Shown here: positions 26,453 through 34,024 of the stretch, piece after piece
Layout of the letters: each line of letters opens with the position of its first letter
How positions within the stretch are numbered: the stretch's first letter is position 1
DNA from: Microtetraspora malaysiensis
Lineage (GTDB): Bacteria > Actinomycetota > Actinomycetes > Streptosporangiales > Streptosporangiaceae
Length of the DNA stretch: 64,000 bases
Reading direction: 5' to 3'
Assembly (NCBI RefSeq): GCF_001528665.1
Contig: NZ_BBYJ01000004.1
Location: forward strand, 589,000 to 652,999
Notes under the pieces: generated by a model
What the model saw: only the letters and a program-made list of their open reading frames with translations
Told to the model about the DNA's origin: nothing
Databases searched by the model: none
Translations under genes and position numbers: made by a program

Positions 26453-26526
26453 TAGGTTTTTTACCATCCCTTTACTGACGATAGGGGCGCAGTAGCGGCC
26501 CTCATCAGCGCAAGGAGCGAACCCTC
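26453..26526 (+). promoter_or_regulatory. P9 -10 and structured leader
   Basis: TAGGTT (26453-26458) preceded by TG, then CATCCCTTTACTGACG (26465-26480). Arms AGGGGCGC (26483-26490) and GCGGCCCT (26495-26502) pair with one mismatch around AGTA. AAGGAG follows. No CRP-like site is found upstream, where P8 leaves little room. Confidence 0.7.
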
Positions 26527-27627
26527 ATGCAGAAGCAGCTGCTTCTCCCCCTGGGCGGCCTCGCCGCCACCGGCCTTCTGGCCGCTGCCCTGGTCACCCC
26601 CGCCACGGCCGCATCCACCGTGTCGAAGGCCAAGCTCGCCTCCCCCGCGAACGCCGCGGACATCATCGACTTCTGGACCACCGACGGCGGCACCAACCTC
26701 AAGGCCGCCAAGGCATACGGCGCCGAGCACAAGCGGGTGCCGAAGCACGTCTCCACCGGCGGACCGGCCGCCGACGGCAAGCCGGGCGTCGTGCCGGCGA
26801 TCGGCGACGAGAAGAAGGCCGCCGGCAAGTCCAAGAACGTCAACCTGCCCAAGACCGTGGGCCGCGCGTTCTTCGTCATCGACGACGAGCTCTACGCCTG
26901 CTCCGCGTCGGCGATCCAGTCGCAGTACCGCAACATGGTCGCCACCGCCGGCCACTGCGTCTACGACATCGACACCAACCGGCAGACCGTGAGCAAGTGG
27001 GTCTTCGTCCCCGGCTACTACGACGGCAAGGCCCCGTGGGGTGTCTACGTCGGCAAGCAGGCGTTCACGCACTACGACTTCGACGTCTATGAGGACCTCG
27101 ACCGCGACTACGCGTTCGTCACGGTCTACAACGGCATCGGGTACGACGCCAAGAAGGACGCGTTCGTCGACCTCGGCCCGCTCGGCGCCAACGCCGGCGG
27201 CCAGGGCTTCGCGTACAACCAGAAGGTCGGCCAGCCGGTCTTCGCCTTCGGCTACCCGGCCGCGCCGCACGACGACGGCAACTACGTCTTCACCGGCCAG
27301 AAGATGAAGTGGTGCCACGGCAAGCCCGTCTACCCCATCGTCGAGAGCAGCGTGAAGGTCGAGGAGCAGATCGGCCTCAAGTGCTCGATGACCGGCGGCT
27401 CCTCCGGCGGCCCCTGGATCCTCAAGTACAACAGCAACCGTCGCCTCGGCTACATCAACGGCGTGACCAGCCTCGGTGGCGACACCGACGGCAACCACCG
27501 CAGCGACATGATCACCTCGGCCTACTTCGACGGTGAGACCTACAGCGTGTACCGCGCCGGCTTCTCCCTCTGGTCCGGCTCGCTGGTCAAGAAGGACGGC
27601 TCGATCGGGATCACCGAGACGAAGTAA
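26527..27627 (+). CDS. secreted trypsin-like serine protease, array copy P9 (triad intact)
   Basis: 366 residues with signal peptide, propeptide-like region (KHVSTGGPAADGKPG, NVNLPKTVGRAFF) and chymotrypsin-type fold. His143 (TAGHC), Asp194 (DRDYAFV) and Ser293 (GGSSGGPW) form a full triad with a canonical SGGP loop. Both disulfides are kept, including the Ser-loop pair (MKWCHG and LKCSMT). The insertion after the Asp strand is only about 13 residues. It therefore keeps the presumed ancestral form while sharing the promoter block of P2-P7. Probably an active secreted protease. Confidence 0.92.
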   Translation: MQKQLLLPLGGLAATGLLAAALVTPATAASTVSKAKLASPANAADIIDFWTTDGGTNLKAAKAYGAEHKRVPKHVSTGGPAADGKPGVVPAIGDEKKAAGKSKNVNLPKTVGRAFFVIDDELYACSASAIQSQYRNMVATAGHCVYDIDTNRQTVSKWVFVPGYYDGKAPWGVYVGKQAFTHYDFDVYEDLDRDYAFVTVYNGIGYDAKKDAFVDLGPLGANAGGQGFAYNQKVGQPVFAFGYPAAPHDDGNYVFTGQKMKWCHGKPVYPIVESSVKVEEQIGLKCSMTGGSSGGPWILKYNSNRRLGYINGVTSLGGDTDGNHRSDMITSAYFDGETYSVYRAGFSLWSGSLVKKDGSIGITETK

Positions 27628-27671
27628 CGCGGCCACCCTCCGCGCGCCCTCCTGGGAACGACGGACATGAG

Positions 27672-27703
27672 ACGGGGGCCCGGCCACATGGCCGGGCCCC
27701 CGT
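27672..27703. terminator. terminator shared by P9 and the malic enzyme gene
   Basis: A perfect 14-bp stem (27672-27685 with 27690-27703) around ACAT between convergent genes, followed by TT on the plus strand. Confidence 0.88.
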
Positions 27704-27710
27704 TTCGATG

Positions 27711-28895
27711 TCAGCGGCGGGCGACGCCGTCCAGCCGGGCCTGCTCGGCCACGGCCGCGATCACGGCGGGCGCGACACGGGGGTCGAACGGTGACGGGAT
27801 CACGTAGTCCTCGGACAGCTCGTCCCCGACCACGGCCGCCAGTGCGGTGGCGGCGGCCACCTTCATGTTCTCGGTGATGGTCCTGGCCCGGACGTCGAGG
27901 GCGCCGCGGAACACGCCCGGGAAGGCGAGCACGTTGTTGATCTGGTTCGGGAAGTCGGACCGGCCGGTCGCGACCACGCGCGCGTGCCGCCGGGCCACCT
28001 CGGGGTGGACTTCCGGCGTCGGGTTCGACAGCGCGAAGACGATCGCGTCCGAAGCCATCGACACGATGGCCTCCTCGGTCACCGTGGAGCCCGACAGGCC
28101 GATGAAAACGTCGGCGCCGCTGAGGGCCTCCTCGGTGGAACCGGTGAAGCCGGCCTTGTTCGTGTCCCTGGCCAGGGCCTCCTTGACGGGGTTGAGGCCG
28201 TCCCGCCCGGTGTAGATCACTCCCTTGGAGTCCGCCACCGCGACATCGCCGATGCCCGCGCCCAGCAGGATGCGCGTCACCGCCACGCCGGAGGCGCCGG
28301 CGCCCGCGATGACCGCGCGCAGGTCCCCCAGAGAGCGGCCGGTCAGCCGGGCGGCGTTCTGCAGCGCCGCGAGGGCGACGATGGCCGTGCCGTGCTGGTC
28401 ATCGTGGAAGACCGGAATGTCGAGCAGCGAGCGGAGCCGATCCTCGACCTCGAAGCAGCGCGGGGCGCTGATGTCCTCCAGGTTGATGCCGCCGAACGAG
28501 GGCGCGAGCCGGACCACGGTCTCGACCAGCGCGTCCACGTCGGTGCAGTCGAGGCAGATCGGCACGGCGTCGACGCCCGCGAACTCCTTGAACAGCAGCG
28601 CCTTGCCTTCCATCACCGGCATCGCGGCGGCCGGGCCGATGTCGCCGAGGCCGAGGACCGCGGTGCCGTCGGAGACCACCGCGACGACGTTCGACACCCA
28701 GGTGTAGTCGTTCACCAGCTCGGGATTGTCGGCGATGGCGGTGCAGACCCGGGCGACGCCCGGCGTGTACGCCAGGGACAGATCGTCAGCGTCACGGACC
28801 GGGATGGTGGAGCGGACTTCGAGCTTGCCGCCGCGGTGCAGGGCGAACGCAGGATCGACGTCGAGAGCTTCCAGAGAAGCGGGAGTAATAGTCAC
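27711..28895 (-). CDS. malic enzyme (NAD(P)-dependent malate dehydrogenase, decarboxylating)
   Basis: A 394-residue cytoplasmic enzyme converting malate to pyruvate and CO2. The N-terminal malic domain has PAFALHRGGKLEV, LSLAYTPGVARVC with the catalytic Tyr, and LEDISAPRCFEVE with metal ligands. The NAD(P)-binding domain has VIAGAGASGVAVTRILLGAG. The length fits the short bacterial type without a phosphotransacetylase domain. The GTG at 28893-28895 (VTITPASLEAL) fits the family N-terminus; the frame runs further upstream but with a Pro/Arg-rich stretch that looks non-coding. It is divergent from the CGNR gene across 234 bp. Confidence 0.93.
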   Translation of the reverse strand: MTITPASLEALDVDPAFALHRGGKLEVRSTIPVRDADDLSLAYTPGVARVCTAIADNPELVNDYTWVSNVVAVVSDGTAVLGLGDIGPAAAMPVMEGKALLFKEFAGVDAVPICLDCTDVDALVETVVRLAPSFGGINLEDISAPRCFEVEDRLRSLLDIPVFHDDQHGTAIVALAALQNAARLTGRSLGDLRAVIAGAGASGVAVTRILLGAGIGDVAVADSKGVIYTGRDGLNPVKEALARDTNKAGFTGSTEEALSGADVFIGLSGSTVTEEAIVSMASDAIVFALSNPTPEVHPEVARRHARVVATGRSDFPNQINNVLAFPGVFRGALDVRARTITENMKVAAATALAAVVGDELSEDYVIPSPFDPRVAPAVIAAVAEQARLDGVARR

Positions 28896-29129
28896 AGCGA
28901 CCCCAGTGTCACGAGGAGTTCCTTCGGTAGACGCCGCAAGAGCGGTCCAGCCCGGGCTTCGGTAGCCGCCCGGCGGCCGTCGCCGTTGACGGTCGTCTCT
29001 TTGGGGGGTACGGGGGTCACCCGTTGTTTGATTGTGCCACATGATGAGATGGCGGCCCTCGAGGCGCGAGGGTTAACAAAGTGTCAGTTTTATTGCGTAT
29101 GCAACAGTAGCCGCGGCATGTAATACTCG

Positions 29130-29720
29130 ATGTCCGGTCTGATCACTTACAACCGTGGGTCGCACGTGGACTTCACCTCATATGCCAAGCTCGCCGTACT
29201 CCTTGTCAACGAGCACGACCGGCTGAGATCCCTCGATTCCCTGCGTGAACTGCTCGCCGAAACCGGCCGAAAAGAGGCCGCCGCGCGCGCCAACCGCCGA
29301 GATCTCGACGCCATCTGCGAGCTGCGTGAGGAGCTGACGGGCGTCTTCGAGTCCGCGGCGAGGGGCGACGGGGCCGACGCGGTCGAGCGGCTGAACGGCC
29401 TCCTCGTCCGTCATCCCGTGCACCCGCAGATCTCCGGCCACGACGACCAACCGTGGCACATGCACCTGACGGAGGGCGGACGGGTGGCCGACACCCTCGC
29501 CGTGGGGTCGGTCATGGGCCTGGCGACGGTCGTCACCAGCCTCGGCATGGACCGGCTCGGCATCTGCCAGGCGCCGCTCTGCCGCAACGCCTACCTGGAC
29601 ACCTCGTCGAACCGGTCGCGCCGCTACTGCTCGGAGCGCTGCGCCAACCGCGTCAACGTCGCGAACTACCGGGCGCGCAAGCGCGGCACGGCGAGGCGGA
29701 AGGCGACGCGCGGCCAGTAG
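29130..29720 (+). CDS. CGNR zinc-finger (ABATE domain) regulator
   Basis: A 196-residue predicted transcription regulator. The N-terminal ABATE domain (about 1-130) starts HVDFTSYAKLAVLLVNEHD, and the C-terminal CGNR zinc finger has CQAPLCRNAYLDTSS and YCSERCANRVNVANYRARKR, with four cysteines and the family's NR signature. TAATAC at 29121-29126 lies 3 nt before the ATG, so the transcript may be almost leaderless. The last 55 bases overlap the 3' end of sodX on the other strand. Its target is unknown. Confidence 0.87.
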   Translation: MSGLITYNRGSHVDFTSYAKLAVLLVNEHDRLRSLDSLRELLAETGRKEAAARANRRDLDAICELREELTGVFESAARGDGADAVERLNGLLVRHPVHPQISGHDDQPWHMHLTEGGRVADTLAVGSVMGLATVVTSLGMDRLGICQAPLCRNAYLDTSSNRSRRYCSERCANRVNVANYRARKRGTARRKATRGQ

Positions 29721-29989
29721 CGCAGCACCACCCGTCCGACGATGTCGGACTCCGGCACCGCGCCGAAGTCCCAGCTGTCCCGCCGTCCCGGCGCGTTCTG
29801 GTTGTCGCTCTCGAGCCACCAGCCCTCGCTGGTGCGGCGGAACGCGCGCTTGACGATCAGGCCGTGCGGCCGCCGCGCCACCACCAGGTCGCCCTCCCGC
29901 ACGGCGGCGCCGCGCCGTACGAGCAGGCAGTCCCCGGGACGCAGAACGGGCAGCATCGAGTCACCGACGACGCGGACCGTGGTGAGCAC
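29666..29989 (-). CDS. sodX: nickel superoxide dismutase maturation protease SodX
   Basis: A signal-peptidase-like (S24/S26) protein of 107 residues that removes the leader of NiSOD. Ser in VVGDSMLPVLRPGD and Lys in LIVKRAFRR form the catalytic pair, and LESDNQNAPGRRDS is the conserved GDN-like box. No membrane anchor is visible, as in other SodX proteins. The GTG at 29989 is preferred because GGAGG lies 5 nt upstream; the GTG at 30001 adds four residues. It is divergent from sodN across about 80 bp, and its 3' end overlaps the convergent CGNR gene. Confidence 0.85.
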   Translation of the reverse strand: MLTTVRVVGDSMLPVLRPGDCLLVRRGAAVREGDLVVARRPHGLIVKRAFRRTSEGWWLESDNQNAPGRRDSWDFGAVPESDIVGRVVLRYWPRVAFRLAVPRLRAR

Positions 29990-30070
29990 ATCCCCCTCCA
30001 CACGTAGATTTCCAAGACGAGTAAGGTCGGTACCTGGACAGTGCTGTCACAGCATTAAGGAAGGATTCCG

Positions 30071-30472
30071 ATGCTCGCACGACTGCTGCGGCCCAAGCAC
30101 GAGGCGTCCGCCCACTGCGACCTGCCGTGCGGTGTTTACGACCCCGCCCAGGCCCGCATTGAGGCCGAGTCGGTCAAGGCCATCATGGCCAAGTACGCCG
30201 ACAACGAGGACCCGGTGTTCCGCGCCCGCGCGCTCACGATCAAGGAAGAGCGCGCCGAGTTGGTCAAGCACCACCTCTGGGTTCTGTGGACCGACTACTT
30301 CAAGCCGCCGCACCTTGAGCAGTACCCCCAGCTTCACCAGCTGTTCTGGGACGCCACCAAGCTCGCGGGCGCCGCCGGTGCGAAGGGCACCGTCGACGTG
30401 GCGAAGGCCGACGAGCTCCTGGGCAAGATCGACGAGATCGCGAAGATCTTCTGGGAGACCAAGGCCGCCTGA
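30071..30472 (+). CDS. sodN: nickel superoxide dismutase
   Basis: A 133-residue enzyme that dismutates superoxide. A 14-residue leader (MLARLLRPKHEASA) precedes the nickel hook HCDLPCGVYDP, whose His1, Cys2 and Cys6 (after cleavage by SodX) bind nickel. The rest is the four-helix bundle, with KHHLWVLWTDYFKPPHLE conserved. AAGGAAGG precedes the ATG. In Streptomyces sodN is controlled by the Fur-family nickel sensor Nur; I cannot make out a convincing Nur box here. Confidence 0.97.
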   Translation: MLARLLRPKHEASAHCDLPCGVYDPAQARIEAESVKAIMAKYADNEDPVFRARALTIKEERAELVKHHLWVLWTDYFKPPHLEQYPQLHQLFWDATKLAGAAGAKGTVDVAKADELLGKIDEIAKIFWETKAA

Positions 30473-30487
30473 GCCTGAAACTGTCCA

Positions 30488-30518
30488 GACCCCGCTCGGT
30501 CCATGACCGCGCGGGGTC
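30488..30518 (+). terminator. intrinsic terminator after sodN
   Basis: GACCCCGC (30488-30495) pairs with GCGGGGTC (30511-30518), with an inner CGGTC/GACCG stem, followed by CGGTGTTTT. Confidence 0.85.
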
Positions 30519-30671
30519 CGGTGTTTTCCGGGCTGTCCGAACCGTGAGATTCCCCCATGACGACCTCCAAGATCGCGACAATCGGCGCGTCCAAGCCGAG
30601 CAAACGTGGTCGAGTGGCGGTAGGTTGCAGTGAGCGGCAGTGCGCCGGCTCGATATGGGGCGAGGAGGAAC

Positions 30672-31097
30672 GTGACCGAGGAAACCGAGACGCCTGCGGT
30701 GGATCTGGCCGGGATCCGCGACGCTGTGAGTGTCCGGCTGCCCGCCGTGAGCGCCTATCTGTCAGTGCTGCGTACAGCTACCGCCGGGCTGGCCGCCCGG
30801 CTGGACTTCACCCTCGACCAGATCGAGGATCTCCGCATCGCGGTGGACGAGGCCTGCGCGATGCTCCTGCGGCAGGCTGTGCCCGGCACCGATCTGGTCG
30901 CCGAGTTCGAGCTCACCGGAGAGGAGATGACGGTCCGGGTCGAGGTCAACACGGTCGGAGTGACCACTCCCAAGCGCGACGACTTCGCCTGGATGGTGCT
31001 CACCGCGCTCGCCGACGACGTGGACGCCATCTCCGACTCCCCCGATCACATGGCGATCGTGCTGCGTAAGCGCCGAGGCGCAGCGAGGCCGGCGTGA
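30672..31097 (+). CDS. anti-sigma factor of the RsbW type
   Basis: A 141-residue GHKL-fold protein expected to bind the sigma factor encoded next. It has SVRLPAVSAYLSVLRTATAG and the N-box region DLRIAVDEACAMLL. The glycine-rich ATP-lid motif of RsbW is not recognisable, so kinase activity may be reduced. The GTG at 30672 follows AGGAGG, though only 3 nt away; an upstream GTG at 30630 is possible. Its stop overlaps the sigma gene start as GTGA, which indicates coupled expression. No anti-anti-sigma gene is adjacent. Confidence 0.8.
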   Translation: MTEETETPAVDLAGIRDAVSVRLPAVSAYLSVLRTATAGLAARLDFTLDQIEDLRIAVDEACAMLLRQAVPGTDLVAEFELTGEEMTVRVEVNTVGVTTPKRDDFAWMVLTALADDVDAISDSPDHMAIVLRKRRGAARPA

Positions 31098-31894
31098 CGG
31101 AGAGGACGCGTGCCATGGCCTCGGGCGACTCGGCGGTGCCCGACCGCGTGCGTGCCCGCGCGCTCTTCGGGGAACTCGTCGAGTTGCCGGCCGACGATCC
31201 GAGGCGTCAGCGCATCCGCGACGAACTCGTCGAACTCCACCTCCCGCTGGTGGAGTACCTCGCCCGCCGGTTCCGCAACAGGGGCGAGTGGCTCGACGAC
31301 CTCACCCAGGTCGCCACGATCGGCCTGATCAAGTCGATCGACCGCTTCGACCTGGGCCGCGGCGTCGAGTTCTCCACCTACGCGACCCCCACGATCGTCG
31401 GAGAGATCAAGCGGCATTTCCGCGACAAGGGCTGGGCGGTCCGGGTGCCGCGCCGGCTTCAGGAGCTCAAGCTGTCGCTCACCAAGGCGATCAGCGAGCT
31501 GTCGCAGCGGGAGAGCCGCGCGCCCACGGTCGCCGAGTTGGCGGCCCACCTGCAGATGACCGAGGAAGAGGTCCTCGAGGGCCTGGAGTCGGCCAACGCC
31601 TACTCCACCGTCTCCCTCGACGCGCCCGACTCCGGCGACGACGACGCGCCCGCCGTGTCCGACTCGCTCGGCATCGTGGACGAGTCGCTGGAAGGCGTCG
31701 AGTACCGCGAGTCCCTCAAGCCGCTGCTGGAGCGGCTGCCTCCTCGGGAGAAGCGCATCCTGCTGCTGCGCTTCTTCGGGAACATGACGCAGTCGCAGAT
31801 CGCGACGGAGCTCGGCATCTCGCAGATGCACGTGTCCCGTCTCCTCGCCCGGACCCTCGCCCAGCTTCGCGAGGGCCTGACCGCCGAGGACTAG
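31094..31894 (+). CDS. SigB/SigF/SigG-family RNA polymerase sigma factor
   Basis: A 266-residue sigma factor. Region 2 is RRFRNRGEWLDDLTQVATIG with FSTYATPTIVGEIKRHFRDK, region 3 is VRVPRRLQELKLSLTKAISE, and region 4 is LPPREKRILLLRFFGNMTQS with the helix-turn-helix ATELGISQMHVSRLLARTL. This group controls stress and development in actinobacteria. It starts with GTG overlapping the anti-sigma stop, which fits partner-switch regulation. Confidence 0.95.
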   Translation: MTERTRAMASGDSAVPDRVRARALFGELVELPADDPRRQRIRDELVELHLPLVEYLARRFRNRGEWLDDLTQVATIGLIKSIDRFDLGRGVEFSTYATPTIVGEIKRHFRDKGWAVRVPRRLQELKLSLTKAISELSQRESRAPTVAELAAHLQMTEEEVLEGLESANAYSTVSLDAPDSGDDDAPAVSDSLGIVDESLEGVEYRESLKPLLERLPPREKRILLLRFFGNMTQSQIATELGISQMHVSRLLARTLAQLREGLTAED

Positions 31895-31910
31895 GGAGGG
31901 GCTTCCTCCC
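31894..31910. terminator. hairpin between convergent sigma and membrane-protein genes
   Basis: GGGAGG (31894-31899) with CCTCCC (31905-31910) around a 5-base loop, starting in the sigma stop codon. Confidence 0.5.
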
Positions 31911-31923
31911 CGGCCCGTCCGGC

Positions 31924-32319
31924 TCAGGACGCGTGCGGTCCGTCCTCGCCCATCAGCGCCTTCGTGGACGGCGGGGCGAGGAGCGTCACCAGGGCGATCA
32001 CAGCGGCCAGCACCAGCGGCACCCCGTAGGTGTACTGCTGGGACTGGATCAACGTGATCGCCACAGGCAACGCGAAGATCTGGGTGAGCACGCCCGGCCC
32101 CCTGCTCCAGCGCAGCACCTGGAGAACCCCCCAGGCGACCCAGAGCAGGCCGAGGCCGGCCAGGATCCCGAAGGCCGCGACGGCGATGGAAGTCGTCATG
32201 TCGCTCGGCTGCCCGATCAGCGTCTCGACGGCGACGTAGCCGCCGAGGATCAGGGAGACGAGGCCCTCGACGGCCACGACGGCGGAGGCGACGGTCAGGG
32301 TCATGGGTCGGCTGCTCAC
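31924..32319 (-). CDS. integral membrane protein of unknown function
   Basis: About 131 residues with four hydrophobic segments: MTLTVASAVVAVEGLVSLIL, IAVAAFGILAGLGLLWVAWG, LTQIFALPVAITLI and GVPLVLAAVIALVTLLA. The C-terminus is short and charged. GTG at 32319 is chosen because TAGTGT lies 8 nt upstream, a leaderless layout; ATG at 32304 and TTG at 32337 are alternatives. I do not recognise the family. It is divergent from the lipid kinase gene, so a link to lipid metabolism is possible but unproven. Confidence 0.7.
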   Translation of the reverse strand: MSSRPMTLTVASAVVAVEGLVSLILGGYVAVETLIGQPSDMTTSIAVAAFGILAGLGLLWVAWGVLQVLRWSRGPGVLTQIFALPVAITLIQSQQYTYGVPLVLAAVIALVTLLAPPSTKALMGEDGPHAS

Positions 32320-32378
32320 AGCGGCCAACACTAACAACTTGGGCGGTAGGGCATGGTTCGTGCTCTACCCTTCAGGGC

Positions 32379-33371
32379 ATGCGGGCTCTCCTTGTCGTCA
32401 ACCCCAAGGCGACCTCGACCAACCATCGCACGCGTGACGTTCTGATGAGGGCGCTCGGCGCGGCCATGGACCTGACCGTCGAGGAGACCGGCTACCGAGG
32501 GCACGCGGCGATGATCGCGGGGACGGCGCACGCCAAGGGGTTCGACGCCGTCGCCGTGCTCGGCGGCGACGGCACCATCAATGAGGCGGCCAACGGCCTG
32601 CTGCGCGGGCAGCCCTCCGCGCCGGCGTCGGAGCGGCCCACGCTGATCGTGATCCCCGGAGGGAGCGCGAACGTGTTCGCGCGGGCGCTCGGGCTGCCCA
32701 ACAACCCGGTCGAGGCGACCGGAGCGGCCCTCGAAGCGCTGCGGGACGGCCGCCGGCGCACGATCGGCCTCGGCGAAGCCGTCTGGGACCACGATGTTTC
32801 ACACGGCGACGCGGGGGCAGTGCCGCCGACAGGCCCGCACGGGTCGCGTTATTTCACATTCTGCGCTGGGCTCGGGTACGACGCCGAGGTCGTCCGGGCC
32901 GTCGAGGGGTTGCGGAGTGCCGGCTGCAAGGCGACGCCCGCCCTGTACGTCAAGACGGCGATCAACCACTACTTCCTGACCGATCGCCGCCGTCCGGCCA
33001 TGGTGCTGGAGCGTCCGCGGCAGGCGCCGCAGAGCCGGATCTTCATCGCGATCGTGTCCAACACCGCGCCGTGGACCTTCGCCGGGTCCCTCCCGATCAA
33101 CCCGACGCCGTGGGCCGGGTTCGAGACGGGGCTGGACCTGCTGGCGCTGCGGAAGATGCGGTTGAGCACGGTCATCAGCCTGGTACGGCAGATCATCGGG
33201 GAGCGGTCGGGCCTGCCGACGGGTCGGCACCTGGTCCAGGCTCACGACGAGGAGGAGTTCACCCTTTCCGCCTCCCGTCCGGTCGCCTTCCAGTTGGACG
33301 GGGACTACCTGGGAGAACGTGAACGGGTGCTTTTCCGGTCTATCCCGGACGCATTACAAGTCCTCGTCTAG
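32379..33371 (+). CDS. diacylglycerol/sphingosine kinase-family lipid kinase
   Basis: A 330-residue DAGK_cat family protein. The catalytic N-terminal domain has LLVVNPKATSTNHRT and VLGGDGTINEAANGLL (GGDGT loop), then VIPGGSANVFARALGLP. The C-terminal beta-sandwich has TFCAGLGYDAEVVRAVE and ends FQLDGDYLGERERVLF. Homologues phosphorylate diacylglycerol or related lipids at the membrane. TACCCT lies 7 nt before the ATG, so a leaderless transcript is likely. Confidence 0.9.
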   Translation: MRALLVVNPKATSTNHRTRDVLMRALGAAMDLTVEETGYRGHAAMIAGTAHAKGFDAVAVLGGDGTINEAANGLLRGQPSAPASERPTLIVIPGGSANVFARALGLPNNPVEATGAALEALRDGRRRTIGLGEAVWDHDVSHGDAGAVPPTGPHGSRYFTFCAGLGYDAEVVRAVEGLRSAGCKATPALYVKTAINHYFLTDRRRPAMVLERPRQAPQSRIFIAIVSNTAPWTFAGSLPINPTPWAGFETGLDLLALRKMRLSTVISLVRQIIGERSGLPTGRHLVQAHDEEEFTLSASRPVAFQLDGDYLGERERVLFRSIPDALQVLV

Positions 33372-33649
33372 CCCGTTACATGCCGTCATAGTGTGACGAA
33401 TCCGACAGCCATAACCGGCAAAACCTTCTCCCAAACCTCTTGTGCGGTCTTGGCGTCCCTGAAAAGCTGAATGCGACGTCGGAACGTAGGACCTTTCCGG
33501 AAGCCACCGCTCCCTGGAGGCCCCGGCGATCAACGAACCCATCCCGAACTACCCGTGTTCCGGGAGCAAGTTCGCAGCAGTTAGTGAAAGACTTCACAAA
33601 GTTGACGGTCAGGAGCCGCGGAGGCTCCACTTACGAAGGAGTGGAACGC

Positions 33650-33904
33650 ATGGACTGGCGCCACCGCGCTGCCTGCCGTGACGTGGATCCCGAGCTTTTC
33701 TTCCCGATCGGCAACACCGGCCCCGCGCTCATGCAGATCGAAGAGGCGAAGCAGGTATGCCGGCAGTGCTCCGTCATGGAGTCGTGCCTCAAGTGGGCGC
33801 TGGAGTCCGGTCAGGACGCCGGCGTCTGGGGTGGGATGAGTGAGGACGAGCGGCGCGCGCTCAAGCGCCGGACGGCCCGTGCCCGCGCCCGCGCGAACGT
33901 CTGA
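33650..33904 (+). CDS. wblE: WhiB-family iron-sulfur regulator, WhiB1/WblE type
   Basis: 84 residues, the same length as Mycobacterium tuberculosis WhiB1. Cys9, Cys37, Cys40 and Cys46 (AACRDVD, QVCRQCSVMESC) bind a 4Fe-4S cluster, and GVWGG plus the basic tail KRRTARARARANV contact sigma-A and DNA. In mycobacteria WhiB1 is essential and senses nitric oxide. The ATG at 33650 follows AAGGAG. The upstream 278 bp hold its promoter; no certain CRP site is visible there. Confidence 0.95.
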   Translation: MDWRHRAACRDVDPELFFPIGNTGPALMQIEEAKQVCRQCSVMESCLKWALESGQDAGVWGGMSEDERRALKRRTARARARANV

Positions 33905-33952
33905 ATTTCTCCCCCAGAGGTCCCGCACTGAAGATCTCGCATAGCGCCAAAT

Positions 33953-33979
33953 ACAACAGCGCTCTCTTTTCGCTGTTGT
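33953..33979 (+). terminator. intrinsic terminator after wblE
   Basis: A perfect 9-bp stem ACAACAGCG (33953-33961) with CGCTGTTGT (33971-33979), followed by TTT. Confidence 0.85.
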
Positions 33980-33999
33980 TTCGGTCACATGAAAGGCGA

Positions 34000-34024
34000 G
34001 GGTCGCGTCCGAAGGACGCGGCCC
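34000..34024 (-). terminator. terminator after the histidine kinase gene
   Basis: An 11-bp stem (34000-34010 with 34014-34024, one G-U) around GAA, directly abutting the kinase stop codon on the minus strand. Confidence 0.7.
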
